The position numbers and the translations under genes were made by a program. A stretch of DNA of 11,579 bases, taken from NCBI GenBank assembly GCA_947176655.1, contig CAMWRK010000047.1:1-11579 (forward strand), in the 5' to 3' direction. The DNA is from an uncultured Prevotellaceae bacterium (lineage in GTDB: Bacteria; Bacteroidota; Bacteroidia; Bacteroidales; Bacteroidaceae). The notes below the pieces were generated by a model. That model saw nothing but the letters and a program-made list of their open reading frames with translations. It was not told the origin of the DNA and made no database searches. This document shows positions 6,402-11,579 of the stretch, one piece after another. Each line of letters opens with the position of its first letter. Position 1 is the stretch's first letter.

Positions 6402-6480
6402 CCCAACAACAAATCACAAATGGTGATTTATTTTCAACGATAGAAATTTCCTACCATAATGGAGAGGAAACCATGATGGA

Positions 6481-6687
6481 TTAAAGATTATAGTTCCTTT
6501 CAGATAGAGTGTGACAGGTCATGTAGAGGCAGTCTTTCAGCCTGAAATCATACTCTTCTTCAAGAGTAGAAAGAAACTCTCCAAAATCTTCATATTCTTC
6601 TGATGCAGTAAGCTGTTCATCTGTCAGTCTGATTTTGATTAGTTACCCCGTAGAGAAATCCATGATTATGATATATCTTGGCTCCAT
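6481..6687 (-). pseudogene. Small accessory gene interrupted by an in-frame TAA
   Basis: The ATG at 6687 opens MEPRYIIIMDFSTG. A TAA at 6643-6645 then interrupts, and the same frame continues for 53 clean codons (IKIRLTDEQLTASEEYEDFG, ending in SERNYNL) to a TAA at 6481. Removing the stop gives a continuous 68-residue protein whose two parts fit together, with a short beta hairpin (YIIIMDFSTG) then an acidic helical part. The pattern suggests a recent nonsense change, for example GAA to TAA. It lies 8 nt after the 31-aa gene in an operon. I do not know the function. A sequencing error or readthrough cannot be excluded. Confidence 0.6.
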
Positions 6688-6695
6688 AATCTTAC

Positions 6696-6791
6696 CTATT
6701 TGCGCTTATTCTTTCTATCCTCATCGGTGAAAAGACCAATAAGGAAGATTGAAAGCACCATAAACATAAGGTTGACAAAACTTGCAGCCAT
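6696..6791 (-). CDS. 31-aa single-helix membrane peptide
   Basis: A tiny gene starting three bases after the stop of the DUF3871 gene and ending 8 nt before the next gene, so it is well placed in the operon. MAAS is followed by a hydrophobic helix (FVNLMFMVLSIFLIGLF) and a charged tail (TDEDRKNKRK), a classic positive-inside small membrane protein. No family is recognised. The tight spacing on both sides is the main argument that it is translated. Confidence 0.55.
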   Translation of the reverse strand: MAASFVNLMFMVLSIFLIGLFTDEDRKNKRK

Positions 6792-6794
6792 GAT

Positions 6795-7859
6795 CTATTT
6801 TATGAACCATGAATATTCGCAATCACCATACAGAGCCTTGTTGAGTCCTTCGGCAAGTTGAGTTGCATTGAGACTTCTATCTAGGAAGTTATCAATATAG
6901 GAAGACTTATTGGCTCCAGTAAGAAGATTATAAACATTCCACATATTGATTTCCTTGCTTCCCTGTGGTACAGAGAAACTTTCATCATTGTAGTATGCTC
7001 GTGCTATCATACCTATCTGTGTATCAGTCATAAGCATCTGAGGAAGTTTCTTCTGTTCAGCCTTAGACAGAAAGCCATATAGACGTGATTTGCCCAAGAA
7101 TTGAGCAAATTGATGTTCAGTCATATAACATTCCTGCAAGCCTCCCATCTCATACAGATGTTTAGCCATATTGTAGTCTTGAAACAAAGCTACGGCTGAA
7201 TTGAATAAACCTCTGACATCCATACATTTGAGTTCTGACTGATAGCCGTCTGTACTGACACACAGATTACAGCATACCATGTTCTTAAATCCGATGAAGA
7301 TTTTGAACTTCTCCATTCCCTTTTTGGAGTAGAGATTTTCATGATTATAAGCTCTTACCCCACCTATAGTGAGATTGAGCCTATTGCCACGAATATCCTC
7401 ACATATAGAGGGAATTTCAAAGCAGAACATCATGCGTTCATAATAGATAGTTTTATCTTCATCAAGCAATCCCTTTACATTTTTGTGGATTGCTTCGGGA
7501 GTTCTACCCTTGATTACATGGCTTACTCGTATAGATGGTTGCTCGATGCTTTCTCTTGGGAATACCTTAGATGCGGCACTCCATACTGTCTCAATAAAAG
7601 CTGGATGAGATATAGTTTTCTCATTATCTTTTGAGAACCCAGGTACGACACATTCATCCTTAAGATGACTGATTGTAACCTCTTTTGTGTTGGCTTCTAT
7701 AAAGGGAAGTCTTTTTGAGTATTGGGGAGTAATAATATCCTCCATAACCTCTACAGCCTCAACCTCAATAGGAGGTCTAAAGCTGTCATTCAGTCTGCTG
7801 GGCAGGTTATTGAACCTACTGACATGCTGTAGTTGCAAAGTTGATACTGCGGTCTGCAT
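6795..7859 (-). CDS. DUF3871 family protein
   Basis: A 354-aa soluble protein I recognise as DUF3871, a Bacteroidetes family of unknown function found on plasmid- and ICE-like accessory DNA. Typical stretches include RLPFIEANTKEVTISHLKD (about 50-68), RVSHVIKGRTPEAIHK, LNLTIGGVRAYNHENLYSKK, FKIFIGFKNMVCCNLCVSTD and LTGANKSSYIDNFLDRSLNA near the C-terminus; its length is normal for the family. The start at 7859 overlaps the upstream ATPase gene by 44 nt. The next ATG (residue 39) would remove the overlap but would lose a stretch that I believe is conserved, so I keep the long form. Being co-transcribed with a RecA-like ATPase suggests a role in DNA processing by the element, which is inference. 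Confidence 0.85.
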   Translation of the reverse strand: MQTAVSTLQLQHVSRFNNLPSRLNDSFRPPIEVEAVEVMEDIITPQYSKRLPFIEANTKEVTISHLKDECVVPGFSKDNEKTISHPAFIETVWSAASKVFPRESIEQPSIRVSHVIKGRTPEAIHKNVKGLLDEDKTIYYERMMFCFEIPSICEDIRGNRLNLTIGGVRAYNHENLYSKKGMEKFKIFIGFKNMVCCNLCVSTDGYQSELKCMDVRGLFNSAVALFQDYNMAKHLYEMGGLQECYMTEHQFAQFLGKSRLYGFLSKAEQKKLPQMLMTDTQIGMIARAYYNDESFSVPQGSKEINMWNVYNLLTGANKSSYIDNFLDRSLNATQLAEGLNKALYGDCEYSWFIK

Positions 7860-8727
7860 GATTTATTCTTGTGAAATTGGGTTGATATTTGATTGTGGCT
7901 TTGGGTTGAACTTCCTCTTTGGGTGTAAGAAGTGCAGCCTTTCTTTTGGAAAAGTCAGCTATAAGCTGTTGGTTCCATTCGGGATACAGCTGATAGACAG
8001 AGGTCAGTTGCTCTAAGGTTTCAGCCTTTGATATTTCACCTTTTATCATTTCAAGTGTAACCCCGTCATTACACCAATCAAGGATAAGCTGTCCTGTAGT
8101 CGGAGTGATTGTAAACTCACTTATCCCTGTAAACAGATTGGTTCTGTCCTTTGATGCTACGGCTTGGTGCTTCATATTGATGTCAAAGACTATTGTGTAT
8201 TCATAATCTATTCCATCTCTCATAACAGCCTTTAAGCCTACTTTTTCAGGAACCATTTTTCCGTTCTTTTCAGACAGGACATAATCCTGTTTACATCTCA
8301 TTGTGGAGATTACATGACAGTTTATACCGAGTATCATATGAATAAGTGATGTCATTCTCGGAGTAACCTTTTGCCAGTTTGTGAATGAATTGCCAGGAAG
8401 ACAGGCATGGTATTCAAGAAGATTATCCCAGCATTGACTCATGGAGTCAATGATTATAACCTCCATACCTGCCTTTTCACATACCTTGATTGCATCAATG
8501 TATGTTTCGGGGTCATACTTTCCCTCAAGTAGAAGTACATTGTATTGTCCTATGTGTGCATATAGATCAGCAGAATTATTCTCGCTGTCTATTACTGCAA
8601 TCTTAGTCCAATCGCCACATAGCCCGTAGGCTAAGAGTAGTGCAGAATAAGTATTACCACTACCTGCACAGCCTTGAAGAGCAAGCTTTATCTTCGCTTG
8701 TTTCTTGGATGATTTTCTTAACTGCAT
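7816..8727 (-). CDS. RecA-like/AAA ATP-binding protein with degenerate Walker A
   Basis: A 303-aa P-loop protein resembling phage and element ATPases of the AAA_24/Sak4-like group, which assist single-strand annealing recombination. The P-loop is at residues 19-26 (GCAGSGNT), the Walker B region is VIIIDS (90-95), and between them lies KIAVIDSENNSADLYAHIGQYNVL, the usual companion segment. The invariant Walker A lysine is Asn25 (codon AAT at 8653-8655), which should impair ATP binding or hydrolysis. The remaining core (HVISTMRCKQDYV, then EKVGLKAVMRDGIDYEYTIVFD) looks intact. The C-terminus overlaps the DUF3871 start. No clear TAnnTTTG promoter is visible on this strand upstream of 8727. It is either a non-catalytic paralogue or a decaying gene. 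Confidence 0.8.
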   Translation of the reverse strand: MQLRKSSKKQAKIKLALQGCAGSGNTYSALLLAYGLCGDWTKIAVIDSENNSADLYAHIGQYNVLLLEGKYDPETYIDAIKVCEKAGMEVIIIDSMSQCWDNLLEYHACLPGNSFTNWQKVTPRMTSLIHMILGINCHVISTMRCKQDYVLSEKNGKMVPEKVGLKAVMRDGIDYEYTIVFDINMKHQAVASKDRTNLFTGISEFTITPTTGQLILDWCNDGVTLEMIKGEISKAETLEQLTSVYQLYPEWNQQLIADFSKRKAALLTPKEEVQPKATIKYQPNFTRINHADRSINFATTACQ

Positions 8728-8729
8728 AG

Positions 8730-8761
8730 TTTGTTGATATGAAGAATTTTGAGTAATTTTG
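8730..8761 (+). promoter_or_regulatory. Bacteroidetes-type promoter for the plus-strand gene at 8781
   Basis: TTTG (8730-8733), 20 bp, then TAATTTTG (8754-8761), ending 19 bp before the ATG at 8781. It matches the TTTG/N20/TAnnTTTG consensus and lies in the divergent space next to the ATPase start. Confidence 0.72.
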
Positions 8762-8780
8762 TATCAATATAAAGTTTAAT

Positions 8781-9374
8781 ATGGAAACAGTTACACTTGA
8801 AAACATCATAACTGAAGGACATGAAATCCGTAAAATGATTCAGTATATTCATCCAACTGGTGTTAGAACCTTTAAAGTATACTCTATTTCTGATAGACCC
8901 CGGTATGAAAAATGGAAGAATTTAGTTATTCGTTTTCTTACTGCATCATATTCGGGAGATAGATGCATAAAAGATTTTGAAGAAAAAACAGAATCTTTTT
9001 CTAAATATTTTAATCCCAACATATTTGATGATATATTAGGATTATTGGAATCTTGTCGTGCAATTCCAATCTTGCCCTCTATACAAAAGGCTCCAACCTC
9101 AAAAATTGACAAATCGGTTCATGTTAATGTAACACAAACTCAAAGCCAATCACAAGAACAGAGTTTTGCAATAGACATCTTTCTTGAAGCTATTAAGGAT
9201 GAAATAAAAGGCAAACAACTAAAGGAGTTGAAAGCTATTGCACAAGAAGAGCCAAATCCGGAAAAAGCCAAAAACAGGGTTTTTGACAAAATCAAAAGTT
9301 GGGGCGGTGATGTACTTGCAAATGTATTAGCCAATATAGTCACTAATCCTAATATTTGGAATGGGTTGATGTAA
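8781..9374 (+). CDS. Hypothetical two-domain protein with polar linker, own promoter
   Basis: A 197-aa protein of unknown function. Residues 1-105 form a helical/aromatic domain (EIRKMIQYIHPTGVRTFKVY). Residues about 112-128 are an alternating polar linker (VNVTQTQSQSQEQS). Residues about 130-197 form a helical C-terminal domain (LKELKAIAQEEPNPEKAKN) ending in a hydrophobic, probably membrane-active or packing segment (DVLANVLANIVTNPNIW). Similar polar linkers before a short C-terminal domain occur in some abortive-infection-type proteins, a resemblance only. It is the sole plus-strand gene among minus-strand neighbours, with its own consensus promoter, so it looks like a separately regulated cargo gene. 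The start is supported by the promoter 19 bp upstream. Confidence 0.7.
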   Translation: METVTLENIITEGHEIRKMIQYIHPTGVRTFKVYSISDRPRYEKWKNLVIRFLTASYSGDRCIKDFEEKTESFSKYFNPNIFDDILGLLESCRAIPILPSIQKAPTSKIDKSVHVNVTQTQSQSQEQSFAIDIFLEAIKDEIKGKQLKELKAIAQEEPNPEKAKNRVFDKIKSWGGDVLANVLANIVTNPNIWNGLM

Positions 9375-9383
9375 AGATAAAAA

Positions 9384-9415
9384 GGTCAGACAGTCCATTG
9401 CTGGATTATCTGACC
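9384..9415. terminator. Bidirectional Rho-independent terminator between convergent genes
   Basis: GGTCAGA and TCTGACC (9384-9390, 9409-9415) pair perfectly. The stem continues inward through a 1x1 mismatch into AGTCCA/TGGATT around a TTGC loop. On the minus strand the stem is followed by TTTTTATC; on the plus strand by a weaker CTTATTG. It serves the genes ending at 9374 (+) and 9442 (-). Confidence 0.85.
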
Positions 9416-9441
9416 CTTATTGTTGAAAGCTGAGAGGTGGC

Positions 9442-9711
9442 TTAGAGAATTGCCACTACAGGGTCTCCTCCCTCTCCACGCTGATGAAGCATGAAGAACA
9501 TTTCTCCAACTTCGGGAGATTCTACTTTTGACACCACTGGGTCTGTAAGTTGTCCTTTGTTAAACTTTTCACTTACATCTCCAGTCTCAATGCCATATAC
9601 AAAGAAACACTTGCCTGTTTGGGGGTTATGTTTTACCTCCAGTTTCTCAACTCCTTGTTGAGCCTTGAACTCTGCTACTGACAGAGTTTCAATGAACTTT
9701 AATTTTTCCAT
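9442..9711 (-). CDS. Small conserved-looking accessory protein, 89 aa
   Basis: The protein begins MEKLKFIETLSVAEFKAQQG and continues with KLEVKHNPQTGKCFFVYG, then a short linker and GEMFFMLHQRGEGGDPVVAIL. I recall similar 80-100 aa proteins accompanying DUF3871-type gene clusters in Bacteroidetes, but know no function. An in-frame ATG at 9756 would add 15 residues (TIVRQQATTINYQSM) that do not resemble the rest, so I prefer 9711. A possible promoter (TTTG, 22 bp, TACTATTG at 9770-9777) is off-consensus and would suit either start. The terminator at 9384-9415 ends it. Confidence 0.68.
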   Translation of the reverse strand: MEKLKFIETLSVAEFKAQQGVEKLEVKHNPQTGKCFFVYGIETGDVSEKFNKGQLTDPVVSKVESPEVGEMFFMLHQRGEGGDPVVAIL

Positions 9712-9769
9712 ACTTTGATAATTTATTGTTGTGGCTTGTTGTCTAACTATTGTCATATGGGTTCCATTG

Positions 9770-9803
9770 CAATAGTAAAGAAGGGACTATCACTAACTGC
9801 AAA
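9770..9803 (-). promoter_or_regulatory. Weak candidate promoter for the 9442-9711 gene
   Basis: Minus strand: TTTG (9800-9803), 22 bp, TACTATTG (9770-9777). It departs from the consensus in spacing and in one base of the -7 box. Confidence 0.3.
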
Positions 9804-9983
9804 GTATGGAGGGGGTGATGATGTGATTAGAGCTATCTCATATAAATGCAGAAAGATCCAAAAAAATCAAAAATGAGAGATTTTTGTGGTTTAATTGCAG
9901 ACTGAGTGACACAACTAAGAATGCAACCCAATCTTAGGAAAGCTCTCTTTGCAGTAAATTTAGTTATACATTATATATCTACC

Positions 9984-10311
9984 TCAAGCAGGTGAAATAG
10001 CAACCAAACATATCCCATCTATTTCACGGAGTCTTTCTTGGCAACATAAACATATTGGGATTGAGAAATCATAAAGGTATGTTTTTATTGGCTCAGGTAA
10101 ATTTAAAGGATTGTAGCCGTCAGGACAATAGTTACCTAAACTTGTTTTAAAGCAGAGAAAGGAAGTAGCAAGCTCTGCTAAATTCGACTCATTTGTTTTG
10201 GGGCAAATCTTGAAAGATTCCACAAAGCACTCACCAATAATTTTTTCCTTTATTGGGGAGTTATATAGTTGCTGCTGATTCCCGTTGAAACATAAAAGCC
10301 AAATTTTAGAA
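9984..10311 (-). pseudogene. Cys-rich open frame without a good start, probably 5'-truncated
   Basis: The frame is open from just after a stop codon near 10314 to 9984. Its product looks protein-like: SDSKIWLLCFNGNQQQLYNS, then IKEKIIGECFVESFKICPK, and near the end PICLCCQERLREIDGICLV with a CxCC motif. No ATG occurs; the first usual start is GTG at 10223, which gives 79 aa and discards the plausible upstream part. I therefore read it as a fragment of a longer gene that has lost its 5' end. It lies just below the frameshifted gene at 10332. No family is recognised, and it could be a real GTG-started small gene. Confidence 0.33.
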
Positions 10312-10331
10312 TCACTTTAGCTTTGAATACA

Positions 10332-10665
10332 TCATTTATGCATGTACAACTGCGGCCTTATAACCTTGCGAAAACTTCTATTTATAAGTCCGTCAATTAA
10401 CTTATCAATAAGTTCTTCTGTAGGATAGTAGTGATGAAGAAATTTGAATCCCAATACTATAGTATCATGTATTCTTTTTTTCGACCTTTGATGCAATCTC
10501 ATTAAAGGCATTGTTGTTGCCACTAGACTTTTTCCATTGAAGCATATCAGCCTTTAACTGCTTCAATGTTTCCATTCTTCTGGCTAAATTTACTTTCTTT
10601 CTCTCGGTTTTATCCGGAACAATATGTTCCTCTTTCTTAACAATATAAGGCACAAGCAATGTCAC
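10332..10665 (-). pseudogene. Frameshifted small gene, about 110 aa if restored
   Basis: Two overlapping minus-strand frames join at a run of seven A (minus strand GTCGAAAAAAAG, about 10480-10490). The first runs from a GTG at 10665: TLLVPYIVKKEEHIVPDK, then LARRMETLKQLKADMLQW, ending just past the A-run. The second continues as RIHDTIVLGFKFLHHYYPT, then EELIDKLIDGLINRSFRKV, to 10332. A single extra A explains the break, giving one coherent basic helical protein of about 110 aa. An A-AAA-AAG heptamer is in phase, but a -1 slip would stop after five codons; a +1 shift is needed, so programmed -1 frameshifting does not explain it. The true start may lie upstream beside the repeat at 10682. No family is recognised. 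Confidence 0.5.
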
Positions 10666-10681
10666 CTCATGTCTCTCATTC

Positions 10682-10746
10682 TTTAACTTTCATAGTAATA
10701 CCACAGGTTTTTACAAAGAAAAAGCAGTCAGACTTTCATCTAACTG
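10682..10746. repeat. 65-bp direct repeat, right copy (mate at 3738-3802)
   Basis: 10700-10746 is identical to 3756-3802, and 10682-10699 is nearly so. The perfect 13-bp palindrome of the left copy is disrupted here. Downstream, ATCCGC-N-TGGG is again shared, but instead of a tRNA-like arm there is a GC-rich hairpin. Confidence 0.85.
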
Positions 10747-10747
10747 C
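10713..10747 (-). terminator. Rho-independent terminator within the right repeat
   Basis: On the minus strand, GCAGTTAGA pairs with TCTGACTGC (10747-10739 with 10732-10724, one G-U, 6-nt loop), followed by TTTTTCTTTG. This is a textbook terminator, facing the transcript that would start at the -7 box at 10887-10894. Confidence 0.75.
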
Positions 10748-10763
10748 CGGTTTCATCTGTGAT

Positions 10764-10789
10764 CCGCCTGGGGTTGCGTAACCCGGCGG
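10764..10789. other. Strong GC-rich hairpin
   Basis: CCGCC (10764-10768) pairs with GGCGG (10785-10789), and GGGTT (10771-10775) with AACCC (10780-10784), around a 4-base loop with a TG bulge. There is no T-tract immediately after it on either strand, so it is not itself a terminator. Confidence 0.75.
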
Positions 10790-10998
10790 TAAGCTATTGG
10801 GAATTAACCTCTTATATCTTTGTCTATCTCGGTATGCCCCTTTTTGCACACCTCGATATTTCAATGTTCTTCTTCGTTTACGGGTGCAAAGATAGTAATA
10901 ATTCCCCGATTTTCAGCGATTAAGAGTGTTAAATATCATTATTACGTTACGATTTATTTCCGCGTTCTGCCTCGATTTGGAAGTGACGGCAAGCGAAC

Positions 10999-11547
10999 TC
11001 AATTCTTATATTTGGTTATTTCATCGGTCAACAAATGGACGGTAGATGACGGATTTATGTAGGCTTCTTTGGCTTTGGCTCTATTTGCTGCATCTTCAAT
11101 CGACTCTATCAATACCTTTTTCATTGCCGTTGAGAAAGTTCCCTTCGCATAATCCGCGTCTATGCTTCTCAACAAGGCAAGACATTCAGCAGAAGACAGC
11201 TCCTTTTTGGTATCCTTGTAATGTAGGACAAACCAATATTCGATGCAGGGATTTGAAAGAAGAAATATCGCATCCTTTATCTTTCTCAAATGTTCCAGCA
11301 TACCCGGCACATCAAGGTCGAACATCAGAAATGTCTTATCATCCTGTGTCGTGAACCTGTCACGTTTGCATCGGTCGATGTACGGTTGTGAGATGTTGGA
11401 GTCGCTTACCCTTGCTATAATCTCAACCGGCACTCTGAAACTTCGACGCAACAGGTCAACGTAAGCCGCCTCCGTTTTCCCTTCACAGAAAACAAAGAAT
11501 GTCGGGTTCATCTTTTTCCCACGAGGTTGTTTTGCTTTTCGTGCCAT
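10999..11547 (-). CDS. rloB: RloB family protein (TOPRIM-type, abortive-infection associated)
   Basis: A 182-aa protein matching RloB. The N-terminus is basic, then FVFCEGKTE (19-26) supplies the TOPRIM glutamate, FDLD (76-79) supplies the paired metal-binding aspartates, and LSNPCIEYWFVLHY (97-110) is the hallmark RloB segment. RloB genes occur with an AAA ATPase (RloA) in restriction loci and resemble the AbiLi/AbiLii abortive-infection pair; the nuclease role is inferred from the TOPRIM motif. The ATG at 11547 lies two bases after the stop of the preceding gene, whose tail enters the window, so the two form an operon. Length is close to normal, with no damage seen. Confidence 0.85.
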   Translation of the reverse strand: MARKAKQPRGKKMNPTFFVFCEGKTEAAYVDLLRRSFRVPVEIIARVSDSNISQPYIDRCKRDRFTTQDDKTFLMFDLDVPGMLEHLRKIKDAIFLLSNPCIEYWFVLHYKDTKKELSSAECLALLRSIDADYAKGTFSTAMKKVLIESIEDAANRAKAKEAYINPSSTVHLLTDEITKYKN

Positions 11548-11549
11548 AG

Positions 11550-11579
11550 TCAGATGCTTTCAAATTCGTTGATATATGG
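11550..11579 (-). CDS. C-terminal end of the upstream partner gene (probably RloA-type AAA ATPase)
   Basis: Only nine codons and a TGA are inside the window (PYINEFESI). The identity is inferred from the usual RloA-RloB order and the 2-nt spacing to rloB, not from the residues. The gene is cut by the window edge. Confidence 0.45.
   Translation of the reverse strand, partial: PYINEFESI

Larger units (their letters stand above)
5955..6480. other. 526-bp gene-free region: inverted-repeat hub, promoter and terminator
   Basis: No plausible protein gene. It contains the nested inverted repeats at 6012-6332, the minus-strand promoter at 6249-6280, the minus-strand terminator of the ATPase/DUF3871 operon at 6364-6401, and a 7-bp hairpin at 6411-6429. 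Each is listed separately where it can be supported. Confidence 0.7.
3738..10746. mobile_element. Possible 6.9-kb integrated element bounded by direct repeats
   Basis: The span is bracketed by 65-bp direct repeats, with a tRNA 3' relic beside the left one. Its cargo (DUF3871 protein, RecA-like ATPase, small element-type proteins) fits genes common on Bacteroidetes mobile elements. No integrase, relaxase or replication protein is encoded inside, so it would be non-autonomous or decayed. The repeats may instead be copies of a dispersed terminator-bearing sequence that happen to flank the region. Confidence 0.3.
10713..10880 (-). ncRNA. Possible small transcript: -7 box, hairpins, terminator
   Basis: A minus-strand TATCTTTG (10887-10894) followed by an imperfect hairpin (about 10824-10862), a strong GC hairpin (10764-10789: CCGCC and GGGTT arms, GCGT loop on plus, 2-nt bulge) and the repeat-borne terminator would define an RNA of about 170 nt. 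The same interval has a 37-codon frame from a GTG at 10849 to 10736 (QKGAYRDRQRYKRLIPNSLP at its start), so a tiny peptide is an alternative. The promoter lacks a good -33 element. Confidence 0.3.
10666..10998. other. 333-bp intergenic region with right repeat, hairpins and facing -7 boxes
   Basis: It holds the right copy of the 65-bp repeat, its terminator, a strong GC hairpin (10764-10789) and two Bacteroidetes -7 boxes that point at each other: TATCTTTG on plus at 10815-10822 and on minus at 10887-10894. Neither has a good -33 element. Bases 10895-10998 show nothing further that I can name. Confidence 0.5.

Noticed and set aside
10480..10490. Programmed -1 frameshift at the A-AAA-AAG heptamer
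   Set aside because: The -1 frame stops after five codons. Joining the two long frames needs +1, so mutation or an error is more likely.
10820..11062. Plus-strand 80-codon frame overlapping the rloB end
   Set aside because: It crosses the hairpin region and the antisense of rloB, with no recognisable motif.
1..11579. CRISPR array or rRNA
   Set aside because: No regularly spaced repeats of 25-40 bp and no rRNA-like segments were seen anywhere in the window.

Overview
The window looks like an accessory or defence island from a Bacteroidales genome (Bacteroides, Parabacteroides, Prevotella or a relative). Reasons: AT-rich genes; several promoters of the Bacteroidetes type (TTTG or TTG, about 20 bp, TAnnTTTG); a DUF3871 protein, a family I know only from Bacteroidetes accessory elements; and a mostly one-sided gene layout with a tRNA relic and many broken small genes. 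This placement comes from reading motifs, not from a database search.

Region 1-1400 is a two-gene toxin-antitoxin operon on the minus strand: an MqsR-like toxin (989-1354) followed by an HTH plus Panacea (DUF4065/SocA-like) antitoxin (49-1008), with a promoter so close to the toxin ATG that the mRNA would be nearly leaderless. Region 1400-1850 has no convincing gene but is a GC-richer stretch packed with hairpins, closed by a perfect 16-bp inverted repeat. A large plus-strand gene (2134-3615) encodes a protein with a C-terminal HEPN-type RX4H motif and is a candidate RNase or abortive-infection protein.

Two related 65-bp direct repeats (3738-3802 and 10682-10746, with 47 bp identical) bracket about 6.9 kb. 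Each contains a minus-strand Rho-independent terminator. The left copy lies just downstream of a tRNA-Lys(TTT) 3'-half relic. The bracketed DNA may be an integrated element, though no integrase is visible. On the minus strand it holds: (a) a three-gene operon of an exported protein, a retropepsin-like aspartic protease and a membrane-anchored protein (5954 to 4175); (b) an operon of a RecA-like/AAA ATPase whose Walker A lysine is replaced by asparagine, a DUF3871 protein, a 31-aa membrane peptide and a small conserved-looking gene stopped by an in-frame TAA (8727 to 6481), closed by a terminator at 6364-6401; (c) an 89-104 aa protein (9442-9711/9756); (d) a probably 5'-truncated Cys-rich frame (9984-10311); and (e) a frameshifted gene (10332-10665). 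One plus-strand gene with its own promoter (8781-9374) is inserted among them. Between operons (a) and (b), 6012-6332 is an unusual set of nested and crossing inverted repeats with two iteron-like direct repeats.

Region 10700-11579 ends with a RloB-family TOPRIM protein (10999-11547). The last codons of its upstream partner, presumably an AAA ATPase of RloA type, run off the window edge. With a toxin-antitoxin pair, a HEPN protein and RloB around a possible mobile core, the window reads as a defence hotspot in which several accessory genes are decaying.
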